From an uncultured bacterium (GTDB lineage: Bacteria; Cyanobacteriota; Vampirovibrionia; Gastranaerophilales; Gastranaerophilaceae), in NCBI GenBank assembly GCA_949296425.1, contig CASFPN010000044.1:48754-112753 (forward strand): DNA of 64,000 nucleotides. Reading direction: 5' to 3'. Under the pieces are notes generated by a model, which made no database searches, was not told where the DNA came from, and saw only the letters and a program-made list of their open reading frames with translations. The number at the start of each line of letters is the position of its first letter. Position 1 is the stretch's first letter. Shown piece by piece: positions 44,750-53,744 of the stretch. The position numbers were made by a program, and so were the translations under genes.

Positions 44750-46072
44750 ATGAAGAAAAAATCAGCATCTGCAGGGACATTTTATCCGTCTGATAAAGAG
44801 GAACTTACAAATTTAATCAGGTGTTTTGAAATTAAACAACCGCCTTACTCTTCACGTGCCGTAATCATACCGCACGCCGGTTATATTTATTCAGGGAAAC
44901 TTGCGGCAAATGGAATTCAACATTTGAAAAAAGATGCAAAAAATGTATTCATATTTGCGCCGGCACACTATGAAAGAATTTTCGGATGCACTGTATGCGA
45001 CTATGACACGTTTGAAACACCTATAGGAGATATAAAAGTCAATAAAAAACTCATCCGTCAAGCGGCAGAATTTTGTGACTGTAATAAAAGTAATTTTGCT
45101 TTTGAAAAAGAGCATTCAATAGAAGTTCAACTTCCTCTAATCAAATATTTTATGCCGGAGGCAGAAGTTGTTCCCGTTTTATACGGATGCGAAAATTTTA
45201 AAAATTTATGCGAAACGCTTGAATATTTTTGGGCTGATGAAAATAATGTGTTTGTTATATCAAGCGATTTGAGCCACTTTTATCCAGAAAAGGAAGCAGT
45301 CAAAATTGACAACTACACAGCAAGAATGATTGAAGAAAATAATTTTTCGAACTTTGAACAGGAGCAGGCATGCGGAGCCGTAGGCATTTGCGGGCTCATC
45401 GAATTTACAAAGAAGAAAAAATTTTCACTAATCAGAACAGGTCTTACAAATTCCTCTGCGGCAACAGGAGATTCATCGCGCGTTGTAGGATATGGAAGCT
45501 GGTTTCTATATGAAGGAGAAAAAAATAATTACATAAAAGAATATTACTCAGATTTTGTTAAAAAAATCTGCAAAGACAGTATCCTCTCAGGTTTACAACT
45601 AGGACAGGCAAAGATAAATAATTATGACTGCGTGTTTGAACAATACGGAGCTTCATTTGTAACTCTGGAACTCGACGGAATTTTACGCGGCTGCATCGGT
45701 TCAATTATTGCGCACAAACCGCTGATAAAAGATTTAATACATAATGCACACGCAGCAGCTTTCTCGGACCCAAGGTTTCCCGCACTCACTCTTAATGAAT
45801 ACAACAGAATAACAATAGGAGTGTCGCTTCTTTCAAAACCTGAAAGAATTGAATTTGAAACGGAAGAAGAACTTCTTGAAAATTTACGACCCGGCGTTGA
45901 CGGACTTATTATACGGGATGGGAATTATCAAGCCGTATTTTTACCCGATGTATGGGAACAGCTGCCGGATAAACAAGAATTTCTTGAACAGTTGAAACTT
46001 AAGGCAGGACTGCCAAAAAATTATTTTTCTGAAAGTTTCGAAGCGTTTAAATTTAATACAACAAAGATTTAA
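44750..46072 (+). CDS. AmmeMemoRadiSam system protein B-A fusion (Memo + AMMECR1)
   Basis: A 440-residue two-domain protein. Residues 1-260 are a Memo domain: SAGTFYPSD, VIIPHAGYIYSG, FAPAHYERIFG, EHSIEVQLPLIKYF and SSDLSHFY, with the metal-type His residues. Residues 265-440 are an AMMECR1 domain: GASFVTLELDGILRGCIGS and FSDPRFPALTLNEYN. In the three-gene AmmeMemoRadiSam system these are separate or fused and accompany a radical SAM enzyme, which is not in this window. The biochemical role is unresolved. The 3' end overlaps the convergent orphan gene by four bases. Confidence 0.9.
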   Translation: MKKKSASAGTFYPSDKEELTNLIRCFEIKQPPYSSRAVIIPHAGYIYSGKLAANGIQHLKKDAKNVFIFAPAHYERIFGCTVCDYDTFETPIGDIKVNKKLIRQAAEFCDCNKSNFAFEKEHSIEVQLPLIKYFMPEAEVVPVLYGCENFKNLCETLEYFWADENNVFVISSDLSHFYPEKEAVKIDNYTARMIEENNFSNFEQEQACGAVGICGLIEFTKKKKFSLIRTGLTNSSAATGDSSRVVGYGSWFLYEGEKNNYIKEYYSDFVKKICKDSILSGLQLGQAKINNYDCVFEQYGASFVTLELDGILRGCIGSIIAHKPLIKDLIHNAHAAAFSDPRFPALTLNEYNRITIGVSLLSKPERIEFETEEELLENLRPGVDGLIIRDGNYQAVFLPDVWEQLPDKQEFLEQLKLKAGLPKNYFSESFEAFKFNTTKI

Positions 46073-46431
46073 CCTATTATATCAAGCTTGTTATTTTTAT
46101 ATTGATGCCAAATTTTATCATAAGCAATATTAGCATCCTTTGAATTTTCAGAAAAAGAAACTACTAAACAATCGAATGCATTTTTATTAAAATCATGTAT
46201 CTTTTTCTGATTTAAAGATAAAGTTTTTAAATCACTTTTCAACGCATTGTGTCTGTCATACTGACGGTCTGATAAACTTTTTAAAGAATCTTTCTGCTCA
46301 CAGAGCATATCATAAATAACAGTTAACTTATCAGACTGATTTAGAAAAATGAAATCCTCTTCACCTGATTCAACTTTCCTGGTTGCAGAATGTTTTCCGA
46401 AATTAACAGAATTAATATTTTGAACTTTCAT
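46069..46431 (-). CDS. small orphan protein with NFG motif
   Basis: A 120-residue charged helical protein. The N-terminus MKVQNINSVNFGKHSATRK has the N-F-G motif at residues 10-12 like other small orphans in this window. The remainder is a coiled-coil-like helix set. It lies 11 bases downstream of dnaX on the same strand, so it is probably cotranscribed. Confidence 0.6.
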   Translation of the reverse strand: MKVQNINSVNFGKHSATRKVESGEEDFIFLNQSDKLTVIYDMLCEQKDSLKSLSDRQYDRHNALKSDLKTLSLNQKKIHDFNKNAFDCLVVSFSENSKDANIAYDKIWHQYKNNKLDIIG

Positions 46432-46442
46432 AATTTACACCT

Positions 46443-48311
46443 TTAATCAATAACTTTTCCTTCAAAAACATCCAGCACCATATTCACATTATCTGAATGC
46501 ATTGTAGATTCCAATTTAGCCTCTTCTTTTGGTTTAATTTGATGTTGAGATTCCTCTTTTAATTCTTCAACCTCTTGGGCTTCAACTTCAGTCTCCATTT
46601 GAACAGGTTTCATCACTGGAGAAGGTTTTGGTTTCACAACTTCAGCAGACTGAACGGAAACCGGCTTAATTTGAGCATCTGAAGGATGAGGCAGACGAAT
46701 CACAACATTTGAATTTTTCCTGCTGAATAATGTATCAACAGCATCGACAATTGCCTGTTTTTTAGAGCCTGACTGAACCTGATTCAAGAAAATTTCATTT
46801 TTCATCGACAAAATTGTCTCATCAGGTGCAATTTTAACAGGATTAGCCCACTGTTTTAAAAGTGCACGTGTCGGAGCACTGTGAACATTTTCAAGTAATC
46901 TTCCCCACAAAACCGAAATATCCGCACCGTCAGAGTGTTTTGAATTTGGCATAGGAGAAAAATCTTCCGCCGCATCATTTTGAACAGGTTCAGACATATT
47001 TTTAACAGGGATTTCAGGCTCTTTAATCTCCTCATTAACACCTTTATCTTTTTGTACAACAATATCCGGTTTAACATGTTCTGTTTTCTGCATTTCAGGC
47101 TTCATAACAGGAGCCGGAGCAGTTTTATAAGCTGAGACTTTAGCAGGCTGAACATTTCCGCCTTCCAATCTTGCAATTCTGTTTTGAAGTTCAACCAGAG
47201 ATGTATTTTCAGTCAAATTTGCAAGATCAATTATTGCGACTTCAAGCCATAAACGCGGATTATTAGTAAGTTTCAATTCTTTTATATATTCCGAACACTT
47301 ATCTATCAAAAAAACAATCTGATGAGTTTCCACATTTTCTGCTTGAGAAGAAAGAGCTTTAACCTGAGCATCATTTGCTTGCGTTAGTTCAAACGCAATT
47401 TCTTTTCGGCAATTTTTTACTATCAAAAGATTTTTCAGATAGTCCATCAAATTTGTCAGAATTTGAACAGGTTCGTTGCCGGAATTGTAAATATTTTCCA
47501 ATTCTTCAATAGCTTCCTGCGGTTTTGAATTAACAATTTTATCCGCAAGAGAATTAAGCGTATCAAAAGAAAGGCGACCGAGGAGATTGTTTATATCATC
47601 CGTTGAAATAGCTTCCTCGCCGTCTAAAACACTTAACTGATCAAGAAGCGCTATACTGTCGCGCATTCCGCCTGCCGAATTTTTAGCAATTGTAAATAGT
47701 GCATCATCAGTAATATTAATTTTTTCGTTATCTGCAATATATCTCAAATGATTGACAATATCATCAGTTGTGATTCTTTTAAAATCAAAACGCTGACAGC
47801 GGCTTTTTATTGTATCAAGAACTTTATGAACTTCGGTTGTTGCAAGAATAAAAATAACGTTTTCCGGAGGTTCTTCAAGAGTTTTTAATAATGCATTAAA
47901 AGCAGTAGTTGAAAGCATATGAACTTCGTCTATGATATAAATTTTATACCTGCTGTTTACAGGCGCATACATAACTTTTTCAAGAATATTTTGAGCGTCT
48001 TCGACTTTTCTGTTGCTCGCAGCATCAATTTCTATAACATCCATTGGAGTTGAATTTGTTATATCAATACAATTTTCGCAAACTCCGCACGGGTTAATTG
48101 TCGGACCTTCTTTACAGTTCAAAGATTTAGCAAAAATACGGGCGGTAGAAGTTTTGCCTGTTCCCCTCGGCCCTGTAAAAAGATAAGCATGAGAAATTTT
48201 ATTCAGCTCAATTGCATTTTTCAAAGCTTTTTTAATATGTTCCTGCCCAACAACTTCTTCAAGTTTCTGCGGGCGATATTTTCTGTATAAAGGTATGTAT
48301 TTTTCATTCAT
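46443..48311 (-). CDS. dnaX: DNA polymerase III subunit gamma/tau
   Basis: A 622-residue clamp-loader ATPase. RPQKLEEVVGQEHI leads to Walker A GPRGTGKT (47-54), a Cys4 zinc knot (CKEG, CGVCENC), Walker B IIDEVHML and sensor FILATTE. A Pro/Glu/Lys-rich variable region (about 375-460) and a tau-like C-terminal domain follow. The start ATG follows a TATAAT by six bases on the minus strand, so the mRNA may be leaderless. Confidence 0.96.
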   Translation of the reverse strand: MNEKYIPLYRKYRPQKLEEVVGQEHIKKALKNAIELNKISHAYLFTGPRGTGKTSTARIFAKSLNCKEGPTINPCGVCENCIDITNSTPMDVIEIDAASNRKVEDAQNILEKVMYAPVNSRYKIYIIDEVHMLSTTAFNALLKTLEEPPENVIFILATTEVHKVLDTIKSRCQRFDFKRITTDDIVNHLRYIADNEKINITDDALFTIAKNSAGGMRDSIALLDQLSVLDGEEAISTDDINNLLGRLSFDTLNSLADKIVNSKPQEAIEELENIYNSGNEPVQILTNLMDYLKNLLIVKNCRKEIAFELTQANDAQVKALSSQAENVETHQIVFLIDKCSEYIKELKLTNNPRLWLEVAIIDLANLTENTSLVELQNRIARLEGGNVQPAKVSAYKTAPAPVMKPEMQKTEHVKPDIVVQKDKGVNEEIKEPEIPVKNMSEPVQNDAAEDFSPMPNSKHSDGADISVLWGRLLENVHSAPTRALLKQWANPVKIAPDETILSMKNEIFLNQVQSGSKKQAIVDAVDTLFSRKNSNVVIRLPHPSDAQIKPVSVQSAEVVKPKPSPVMKPVQMETEVEAQEVEELKEESQHQIKPKEEAKLESTMHSDNVNMVLDVFEGKVID

Positions 48312-48317
48312 GGTAAT

Positions 48318-48323
48318 ATTATA
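48318..48323 (-). promoter_or_regulatory. -10 box of a likely leaderless dnaX promoter
   Basis: TATAAT on the minus strand ends six bases before ATG 48311; no ribosome binding site is visible. Confidence 0.4.
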
Positions 48324-48351
48324 GCAGAGTTATAAATAATTGGGACAGAAT

Positions 48352-49158
48352 ATGAATTTAATTAAACCGCCGTTATTAAAAAAAGGTGATACAATCGGAA
48401 TACTTGCACCGTCAGGAGCAATGGATGATGACACAAACTTAAAACGCGCCGTTACATTCTTTGAAAACAGGGGCTACAAGGTTAAATTAGCGGACAATAT
48501 CTATTCAAAAAACAGATATCTAGCAGGAACAGATGAAGAACGAGTTAACGCCATCCATAAAATGTTCACGGACAAATCAGTAAATGCGATAATCTGCCTG
48601 AGAGGCGGATACGGAGCAATAAGGCTTATTAATAAAATTGATTACAACTTAATCCGTCAAAACCCTAAAATTTTCTGCGGATATTCAGATATCACTGCAC
48701 TCAACGCAATGTTTCTAAAACGCGCTGGGCTTGCTACTTTTTCAGGCCCGATGATTTTAAGCGACTTCGGGCAGGAAAATTTATGCGAATATACAATTAA
48801 CAAGTTTTTTGAAACCGTACTGACAGGCAGATTTGAATATGAAGGAGTATTCTGGGGCGGGAATTTATCAACACTTGTTTCGCTTTGCGGACAAGATTTT
48901 ATACCTAATTTTGAGTTTACGCTGTTTCTTGAAGATTTGAACGAACCGCCTTATAAAATCGACAAAATGGTTACACAGTTATTTAACATTGAAAAAATCC
49001 GGAAAAACACAAAAGCTATAGCAATAGGCGACTTTTTAGGCTGTAAAAATATTGAATATATTTTTGAAGGTTTGAATTTGCCTTTAATAAAAAACTTTCC
49101 CGCATCGCATTCAGATAAAAAAGCTACAATACCTTACGGCACATCTCTTGACAAATAA
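48352..49158 (+). CDS. LD-carboxypeptidase (peptidase S66, MccF-like)
   Basis: A 268-residue serine carboxypeptidase of the LdcA/MccF family, which trims muropeptides or cleaves peptide antibiotics. Motifs: KKGDTIGILAPSGAMDDD, ICLRGGYGAIRLI, the nucleophile elbow GYSDITALNAM, LEDLNEPPYKIDKM with the catalytic Glu, and the His in PASHSDKKATIPYG. It is about 35 residues shorter than E. coli LdcA but keeps the Ser-Glu-His triad. ATG 48352 is chosen over TTG 48340. Confidence 0.85.
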   Translation: MNLIKPPLLKKGDTIGILAPSGAMDDDTNLKRAVTFFENRGYKVKLADNIYSKNRYLAGTDEERVNAIHKMFTDKSVNAIICLRGGYGAIRLINKIDYNLIRQNPKIFCGYSDITALNAMFLKRAGLATFSGPMILSDFGQENLCEYTINKFFETVLTGRFEYEGVFWGGNLSTLVSLCGQDFIPNFEFTLFLEDLNEPPYKIDKMVTQLFNIEKIRKNTKAIAIGDFLGCKNIEYIFEGLNLPLIKNFPASHSDKKATIPYGTSLDK

Positions 49159-49194
49159 AAAAAAATCGTAAATAATGAGTTTAGTTAAGAAGAA

Positions 49195-49335
49195 AAGGAG
49201 TTTAAAAATGAATAAAGAAGATGCTTTCAGAATTGCCCCCCCCCCGAAAAGTTAAGTATAATCACATTTTTCAGAAATTTTAGAAATTATTTTTGTTTTA
49301 ATATCTTCCTTCCCTTTTTAGGGAAGGATAAGAGG
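49195..49335 (+). promoter_or_regulatory. ribosome binding site, ATG and leader of the 49-kb tract-controlled prepilin
   Basis: AAGGAG (49195-49200) precedes ATG 49208. Nine codons (MNKEDAFRI) lead into C10. At C10 the frame stops at TAA a few codons later. At C11 (or C8) it reads on through 30 sense codons into the ATG 49336 frame without a stop. The fused product would be 293 residues. Confidence 0.65.
49236..49245. repeat. C10 homopolymer near a prepilin start
   Basis: Ten C flanked AGAATTG and GAAAAGTTAA. The same flanks (AGAATTG, GAAAGGTTAA) surround the tract at 53972. Confidence 0.92.
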
Positions 49336-50088
49336 ATGAGTGACAATCCATACCCACCCCGACCCTCCCTAATAAGGGAGGGTGGCATGTTTATAGACAC
49401 CTCTGGGAATATTCGTCGACCCGCTTTTACTCTCGCGGAAGTTCTCATCACCCTCGGTATAATCGGAATTGTTGCATCTTTAACCATGCCAACGCTTATT
49501 GCCAATTATAAAAAACAGGAAACTATTTCTCGACTTAAAAAAGCATATTCAATTATAAATCAGGCATTAAAACTCTCTGAAGCACAGAATGGTGAATATT
49601 CCCAATGGGAAAACGGACAATCCCTGGGAGCAGACGCATATTTACAAAAATATTGGCTGCCATATTTTAATGTTTTAAAAATTTGTTATTCAGCTGAAGA
49701 ATGCGGCTACACAAGTGATTTTCCATATAAAGAATTAAAGGGGACACAATCTGCTTTATTATTTACAGGGTATAATTCTCGGATACCTTTTATTACAACC
49801 GATGGAATTGTATATATAATATCAATTGCTACGGGTGGGGATGCCAATACTCCTGGAACTGAAAGTTCTCTTATCTATATTGATATTAATGGGAGCAAAA
49901 ATCCAAATACTATAGGTAAAGATGTTTTTCTATTTCAACGTGTAAACGGGAAAGGAATATTACCATATTACTACAATCAGGTTTCAAACGTTATAAATTC
50001 CTCCTGCTCCAAAACAGGCAACGGGAATACCTGTGCGACAAAACTAATCAGGAACGGCTGGAAGTTTAGTGAAGATTATCCTTTCTAA
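49336..50088 (+). CDS. type IV prepilin-like protein (49-kb locus, probably phase-variable)
   Basis: A 250-residue frame whose prepilin core is RRPA then FTLAEVLITLGIIGIVASL (about 33-52), with Phe +1 and Glu +5. The helix runs to about 80. A globular part includes CYSAEECGY and a final disulfide-type pair (CSKTGNGNTC). AAGGA lies seven bases before ATG 49336, so the shorter form could be made directly. The better start is at 49208, one base out of frame across C10. The leader contains PSLIREGG, similar to peptides that the 66/73-base repeat would encode. Confidence 0.7.
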   Translation: MSDNPYPPRPSLIREGGMFIDTSGNIRRPAFTLAEVLITLGIIGIVASLTMPTLIANYKKQETISRLKKAYSIINQALKLSEAQNGEYSQWENGQSLGADAYLQKYWLPYFNVLKICYSAEECGYTSDFPYKELKGTQSALLFTGYNSRIPFITTDGIVYIISIATGGDANTPGTESSLIYIDINGSKNPNTIGKDVFLFQRVNGKGILPYYYNQVSNVINSSCSKTGNGNTCATKLIRNGWKFSEDYPF

Positions 50089-50219
50089 ATAATTAATTTT
50101 ATATTAAGTATGTATGCCCTCAGATGTTTTTGAGATAAAATATAATTATATTAAGATCCCGAAACACGGAGGTCAATCCGACGTTCAGGATTACGTATTA
50201 GATAATAAGGATAAAGACT

Positions 50220-51071
50220 ATGTGGGATTACTCGGATAAAGTTATAGATCATTACAGAAACCCAAGAAATGTGGGTAAAATTGATAATGCCGATGCAATA
50301 GGCGAAGCAGGCTCTTTAGCATGCGGAGATTCTTTAAAAATATATTTAAAAATTAACAACGGAATTGTAACCGATGCTAAATTCCAGACTTTCGGGTGCG
50401 GTTCAGCCGTTGCAAGCTCAAGTATTCTGACCGAAATGATTATCGGTAAAACAATTGATGAAGTCAAAAAAATCACCAATAAAGATATAGCAGATGAACT
50501 CGGCGGACTTCCGCCAGAGAAAATGCACTGCTCTGTTATGGGATATGAAGCATTGGAAGATGCTTTAAAGAATTATGATGATTACACTGACCTTGATGAT
50601 ATAAGAAACGAAGAAGCAGCAAACAAACAGCGTGAAAAAATTGTCTGCACCTGCTTTGGCATAACTGAAAATGTTATCTGGGATGCAATAAAAATAAACG
50701 GGCTTAAAACGGTTGAAGAAATTACAAACTACACAAAAGCAGGCGGAGCCTGCGGAAAATGTAAAGGCTTAATTCAAGATATAATTGACACTTATTATAA
50801 AAAAGAAGAACATGAAGAAAAAACAGCTTCAACTCTCAGCCCTGCTCAAAAGATTTTGAAAATAAACAACGTTATAGAAAACCAAATTTCACCTGAATTG
50901 AGAAAAGACGGCGGAGATATAACTTTAGTCGATATTGACGGCAATAAAGTTATGGTAAAACTGCGCGGAAAATGCTCCGGCTGTAAAAATTCACATCTTA
51001 CTCTTAAAGCATTTGTGGAAAAGACTTTGAGAGATACAGTTGATGCTAATATCGAAGTTGTAGAGGTATAA
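50220..51071 (+). CDS. nifU: Fe-S cluster scaffold NifU (three-domain)
   Basis: A 283-residue full-length NifU. The N-terminal IscU-like scaffold (1-125) has its three cluster Cys in LACGDS, TFGCGSAVASSS and KMHCSVMGYEAL. The central [2Fe-2S] BFD-like domain (about 137-190) has CTCFG and CGKCKG. The C-terminal NifU domain (about 210-283) has GKCSGCKNS. It builds Fe-S clusters with the cysteine desulfurase two bases downstream. No nitrogenase genes are near, so it is probably the general Fe-S machinery, as in other anaerobes with NIF-type systems. Confidence 0.95.
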   Translation: MWDYSDKVIDHYRNPRNVGKIDNADAIGEAGSLACGDSLKIYLKINNGIVTDAKFQTFGCGSAVASSSILTEMIIGKTIDEVKKITNKDIADELGGLPPEKMHCSVMGYEALEDALKNYDDYTDLDDIRNEEAANKQREKIVCTCFGITENVIWDAIKINGLKTVEEITNYTKAGGACGKCKGLIQDIIDTYYKKEEHEEKTASTLSPAQKILKINNVIENQISPELRKDGGDITLVDIDGNKVMVKLRGKCSGCKNSHLTLKAFVEKTLRDTVDANIEVVEV

Positions 51072-51073
51072 AA

Positions 51074-52267
51074 ATGAGTTTAATATATTTAGATAATAAC
51101 GCAACAACAAAGGTAGACCCTCAGGTGCTTGATGCAATGCTTCCCTTTTTACAAGAAGAATATGCAAACCCTTCAAGCGTTTATGATTTTGCCAAGCGTG
51201 CAAATCATGCGGTAAAAGAAGCGCGCGGAGTTATGAAAGACTTTTTTAACGCAAAAGATGAAAAAGAAATCATCTTCACTTCCTGCGGTTCTGAAAGTGC
51301 AAATATGGCAATCCGCGGTGTTTTGAACATGAACAAAAATAAACGGCATATTATAACAACAAAAGTTGAACACCCATGCGTTTTAAATCTCTATCAGACT
51401 CTTGAAAAGGAAGGCTACAATGTTGATTATATCGGTGTAAATTCAAACGGCGAACTTGATCTGGCACAATTGGAAGAATGTGTAAATGATGATACGGCTC
51501 TTGTTTCAATAATGTACGCCAACAACGAAACAGGCGTAATTTTCCCGATTGAAAAAATATCAGAAATTATTAAATCTAAAAACAAAGAAACAAAATTTTT
51601 CGTAGATGCTGTACAGGTATCAGGGAAAATCCCGATTGATGTTCAAGCAATTGGTGCCGATTTAGTCGGAATTTCAGGACATAAGTTCCACGCCCCCAAA
51701 GGTATCGGCGCTTTATATGTAAATTCCAAAACGCTTATAACTCCGTTAATTATCGGCGGGCATCAGGAACGCGGCAAACGCGCGGGAACGGAAAATGTTC
51801 CTTATATAGTAGGTATGGCAAAAGCTGCAGAACTTGCTCAAGACCATTTAAAATACGAGGCAACGGAAGTTAAAAGACTTCGTGATAAATTAGAAAAAAA
51901 TATAGTTAAAAACGTATTCAATGCAAGATTAAACACAGGTATTGTAAACAGGGTTCCGAATACTACAAATATAGGCTTTGAATACATTGAAGGGGAATTA
52001 ATTCTTCTTCACCTGAGTGATTTAGGCATCTGTGCAAGCTCAGGAAGCGCCTGCACGTCAGGTTCTCTCGAACCAAGCCATGTATTAAGAGCAATGAACG
52101 TTCCGTTTACGGCAATTCACGGAAGTATTAGATTTTCTTTAAGCAAATTTACAACAGAAGCAGAAATAGATTATGTATGCGAAAAACTGCCGGGAATTAT
52201 TGAGAAATTAACTAACTTATCGCCCTTCCAGGACGAATTGGAAGCTTTAAAAAGATTAAAACGTTAA
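51074..52267 (+). CDS. nifS: cysteine desulfurase NifS
   Basis: A 397-residue PLP enzyme supplying sulfur for Fe-S clusters. Hallmarks: YLDNNATTKVDPQVLDAM at the N-terminus, the PLP Lys in ISGHKFHAPKGIGALY, the GGHQERGKRAGTENV loop, and the catalytic Cys in SGSACTSGSLEPSH. Follows nifU by two bases in one operon, closed by a strong hairpin. Confidence 0.95.
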   Translation: MSLIYLDNNATTKVDPQVLDAMLPFLQEEYANPSSVYDFAKRANHAVKEARGVMKDFFNAKDEKEIIFTSCGSESANMAIRGVLNMNKNKRHIITTKVEHPCVLNLYQTLEKEGYNVDYIGVNSNGELDLAQLEECVNDDTALVSIMYANNETGVIFPIEKISEIIKSKNKETKFFVDAVQVSGKIPIDVQAIGADLVGISGHKFHAPKGIGALYVNSKTLITPLIIGGHQERGKRAGTENVPYIVGMAKAAELAQDHLKYEATEVKRLRDKLEKNIVKNVFNARLNTGIVNRVPNTTNIGFEYIEGELILLHLSDLGICASSGSACTSGSLEPSHVLRAMNVPFTAIHGSIRFSLSKFTTEAEIDYVCEKLPGIIEKLTNLSPFQDELEALKRLKR

Positions 52268-52296
52268 CCTTTTGTTTAATACTTTGTACTAATTAT

Positions 52297-52332
52297 AAAA
52301 AAATCGTAGTACTCAGGTACTGCGATTTTTTA
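52297..52332 (+). terminator. terminator after nifS
   Basis: AAAATCG-AGTAC/GTACT-CGATTTT arms with a short loop and a T tail. Confidence 0.8.
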
Positions 52333-52419
52333 TGTATTTTCAGTTGTTTTCAAATCCCGACCGTGTAGAATAGTTTTGAATGACGTTCAGGCTTATTCTA
52401 TAGCATAAGGAGTTTTGAC

Positions 52420-53349
52420 ATGAAAAAAATTGTTATTACCTTATGCTTGTTACTAAGCGTTAATAGTGCATTAGCTGCCAGTCAGTACGAAACAATACTT
52501 GATAAAATAGAAAATTCACTATACGGTTTTACATATACAACTTCAGACGAAATAACAAGACTTAACAGAATTGAAGAAAGTGTTTACGGCCAGCCTAAAA
52601 CAAATCAATCCATTCAGCAAAGAATTGCCGCACTTAACAAAGATATGTCAGCGGAACAAATCGGCAAAGAAATAACACCTAAAGAAGACACTTTTATGGA
52701 AGAAGATGATTCCAGAGAAACAATAGCAGAAGAAAAAATGCCGCCTGCCGGTGCAAACGTTGATTATCCATCAATTAACGAACTTGAAAAGAAAGTTTTT
52801 AAACAGGAATTCAAAAATCAGGGTCTGAACAGCAGACTTGCAAAACTTGAAAAACAGACATTCGGTCAGACTTATGACAACGATGCATTTTCATCACGTG
52901 TAGAACGCCTGCAGGCAAAAATAAAACCTGATTCTCTTATGAATAACAGTATTGCACAGGACTCAAACCAGTACTATGACGGGGAAACAATACCTCTTGA
53001 TAAAGATTATAATCTTTCTGAATATCAACCGCCTGAATTTGATTATGACGCCTACAATGCAAGAAATCAAAAACCGGTCAGAATAAATCTTGCATCAGTT
53101 GAAAAAACAATATTTAAACAAAGCTTTAATCAAGATTCAATGGATGAAAGACTTGCGAGATTAGAAAGCACAATGTTTGGGACAACATTCGATTCCGACA
53201 CGGAAAGCGACAGGTTAAGACGAATTTCCAGCGCATACAAAGCGCTTAAAACAGCAAGTAAATATGATTCAAATAAATTTTCACAAAACATGGCAACAGC
53301 AATGCAAATAGGAACGTTATTACTTATGATACTTGCATGTGTATTATAA
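52420..53349 (+). CDS. exported repeat protein with C-terminal anchor
   Basis: A 309-residue protein with a signal peptide (MKKIVITLCLLLSVNSALAA). Four or five copies of a 25-30-residue repeat follow, such as LEKKVFKQEFKNQGLNSRLA, LEKQTFGQTYDNDAFSSRV, VEKTIFKQSFNQDSMDERLA and LESTMFGTTFDSDTESDRL (pattern LE-x3-F-G/K-x5-D-x4-R-L). A Pro/Asp/Tyr linker sits mid-way, and a hydrophobic helix (about 292-309) ends it. Probably a periplasmic or surface protein. The family is not named. Confidence 0.7.
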   Translation: MKKIVITLCLLLSVNSALAASQYETILDKIENSLYGFTYTTSDEITRLNRIEESVYGQPKTNQSIQQRIAALNKDMSAEQIGKEITPKEDTFMEEDDSRETIAEEKMPPAGANVDYPSINELEKKVFKQEFKNQGLNSRLAKLEKQTFGQTYDNDAFSSRVERLQAKIKPDSLMNNSIAQDSNQYYDGETIPLDKDYNLSEYQPPEFDYDAYNARNQKPVRINLASVEKTIFKQSFNQDSMDERLARLESTMFGTTFDSDTESDRLRRISSAYKALKTASKYDSNKFSQNMATAMQIGTLLLMILACVL

Positions 53350-53350
53350 A

Positions 53351-53418
53351 AAACTACGTCTTTGTTAATATATCATCCTGAACTTGTTTCAGGATCAACA
53401 ATAACAAAGACGCAGTTT
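53351..53418. terminator. long hairpin between convergent genes
   Basis: 17-base arms (53351-53367 and 53402-53418, one mismatch) enclose a REP-like core CCTGAACTTGTTTCAGG. It can terminate both the repeat-protein gene and rpsU. Confidence 0.75.
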
Positions 53419-53436
53419 AAATATATTTAAATCTGA

Positions 53437-53610
53437 CTAAACTTTTCTTTTTCTTGCTGCTTCAGATTTGCGTTTTCTTTTTACGCTAGGTTTTTCATAT
53501 CTTTCACGTTTTTTCACTTCGGAAAGAATACCTGCTTTTTGAATTTTTTTCTTGAAACGTCTCAAAGCGCTTTCAATTGATTCGTTTTCGCCAACTTTAA
53601 CTTCTGCCAT
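53437..53610 (-). CDS. rpsU: 30S ribosomal protein S21
   Basis: A 57-residue basic ribosomal protein. The start [19 protein letters not shown], then [20 protein letters not shown] and the final [14 protein letters not shown] are typical of S21. A strong AAGGTGGTG ribosome binding site precedes ATG 53610. It lies alone between the long hairpin and REP-like DNA. Confidence 0.95.
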   Translation of the reverse strand: MAEVKVGENESIESALRRFKKKIQKAGILSEVKKRERYEKPSVKRKRKSEAARKRKV

Positions 53611-53744
53611 TTATATTTTCACCACCTTTATGGTCATTTGTACTAACATAATTTGATTATAACTTAAATAAAAATAAATTCAAGTATCATTGCCTGGGAC
53701 TTATATACAACTTTACACTAAATATACTCGAAGCTCAGATATAA

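Noticed and set aside
50220..52267. Part of a nitrogen-fixation cluster
   Set aside because: NifU and NifS are common Fe-S machinery in anaerobes. No nitrogenase structural or cofactor genes are in the window.
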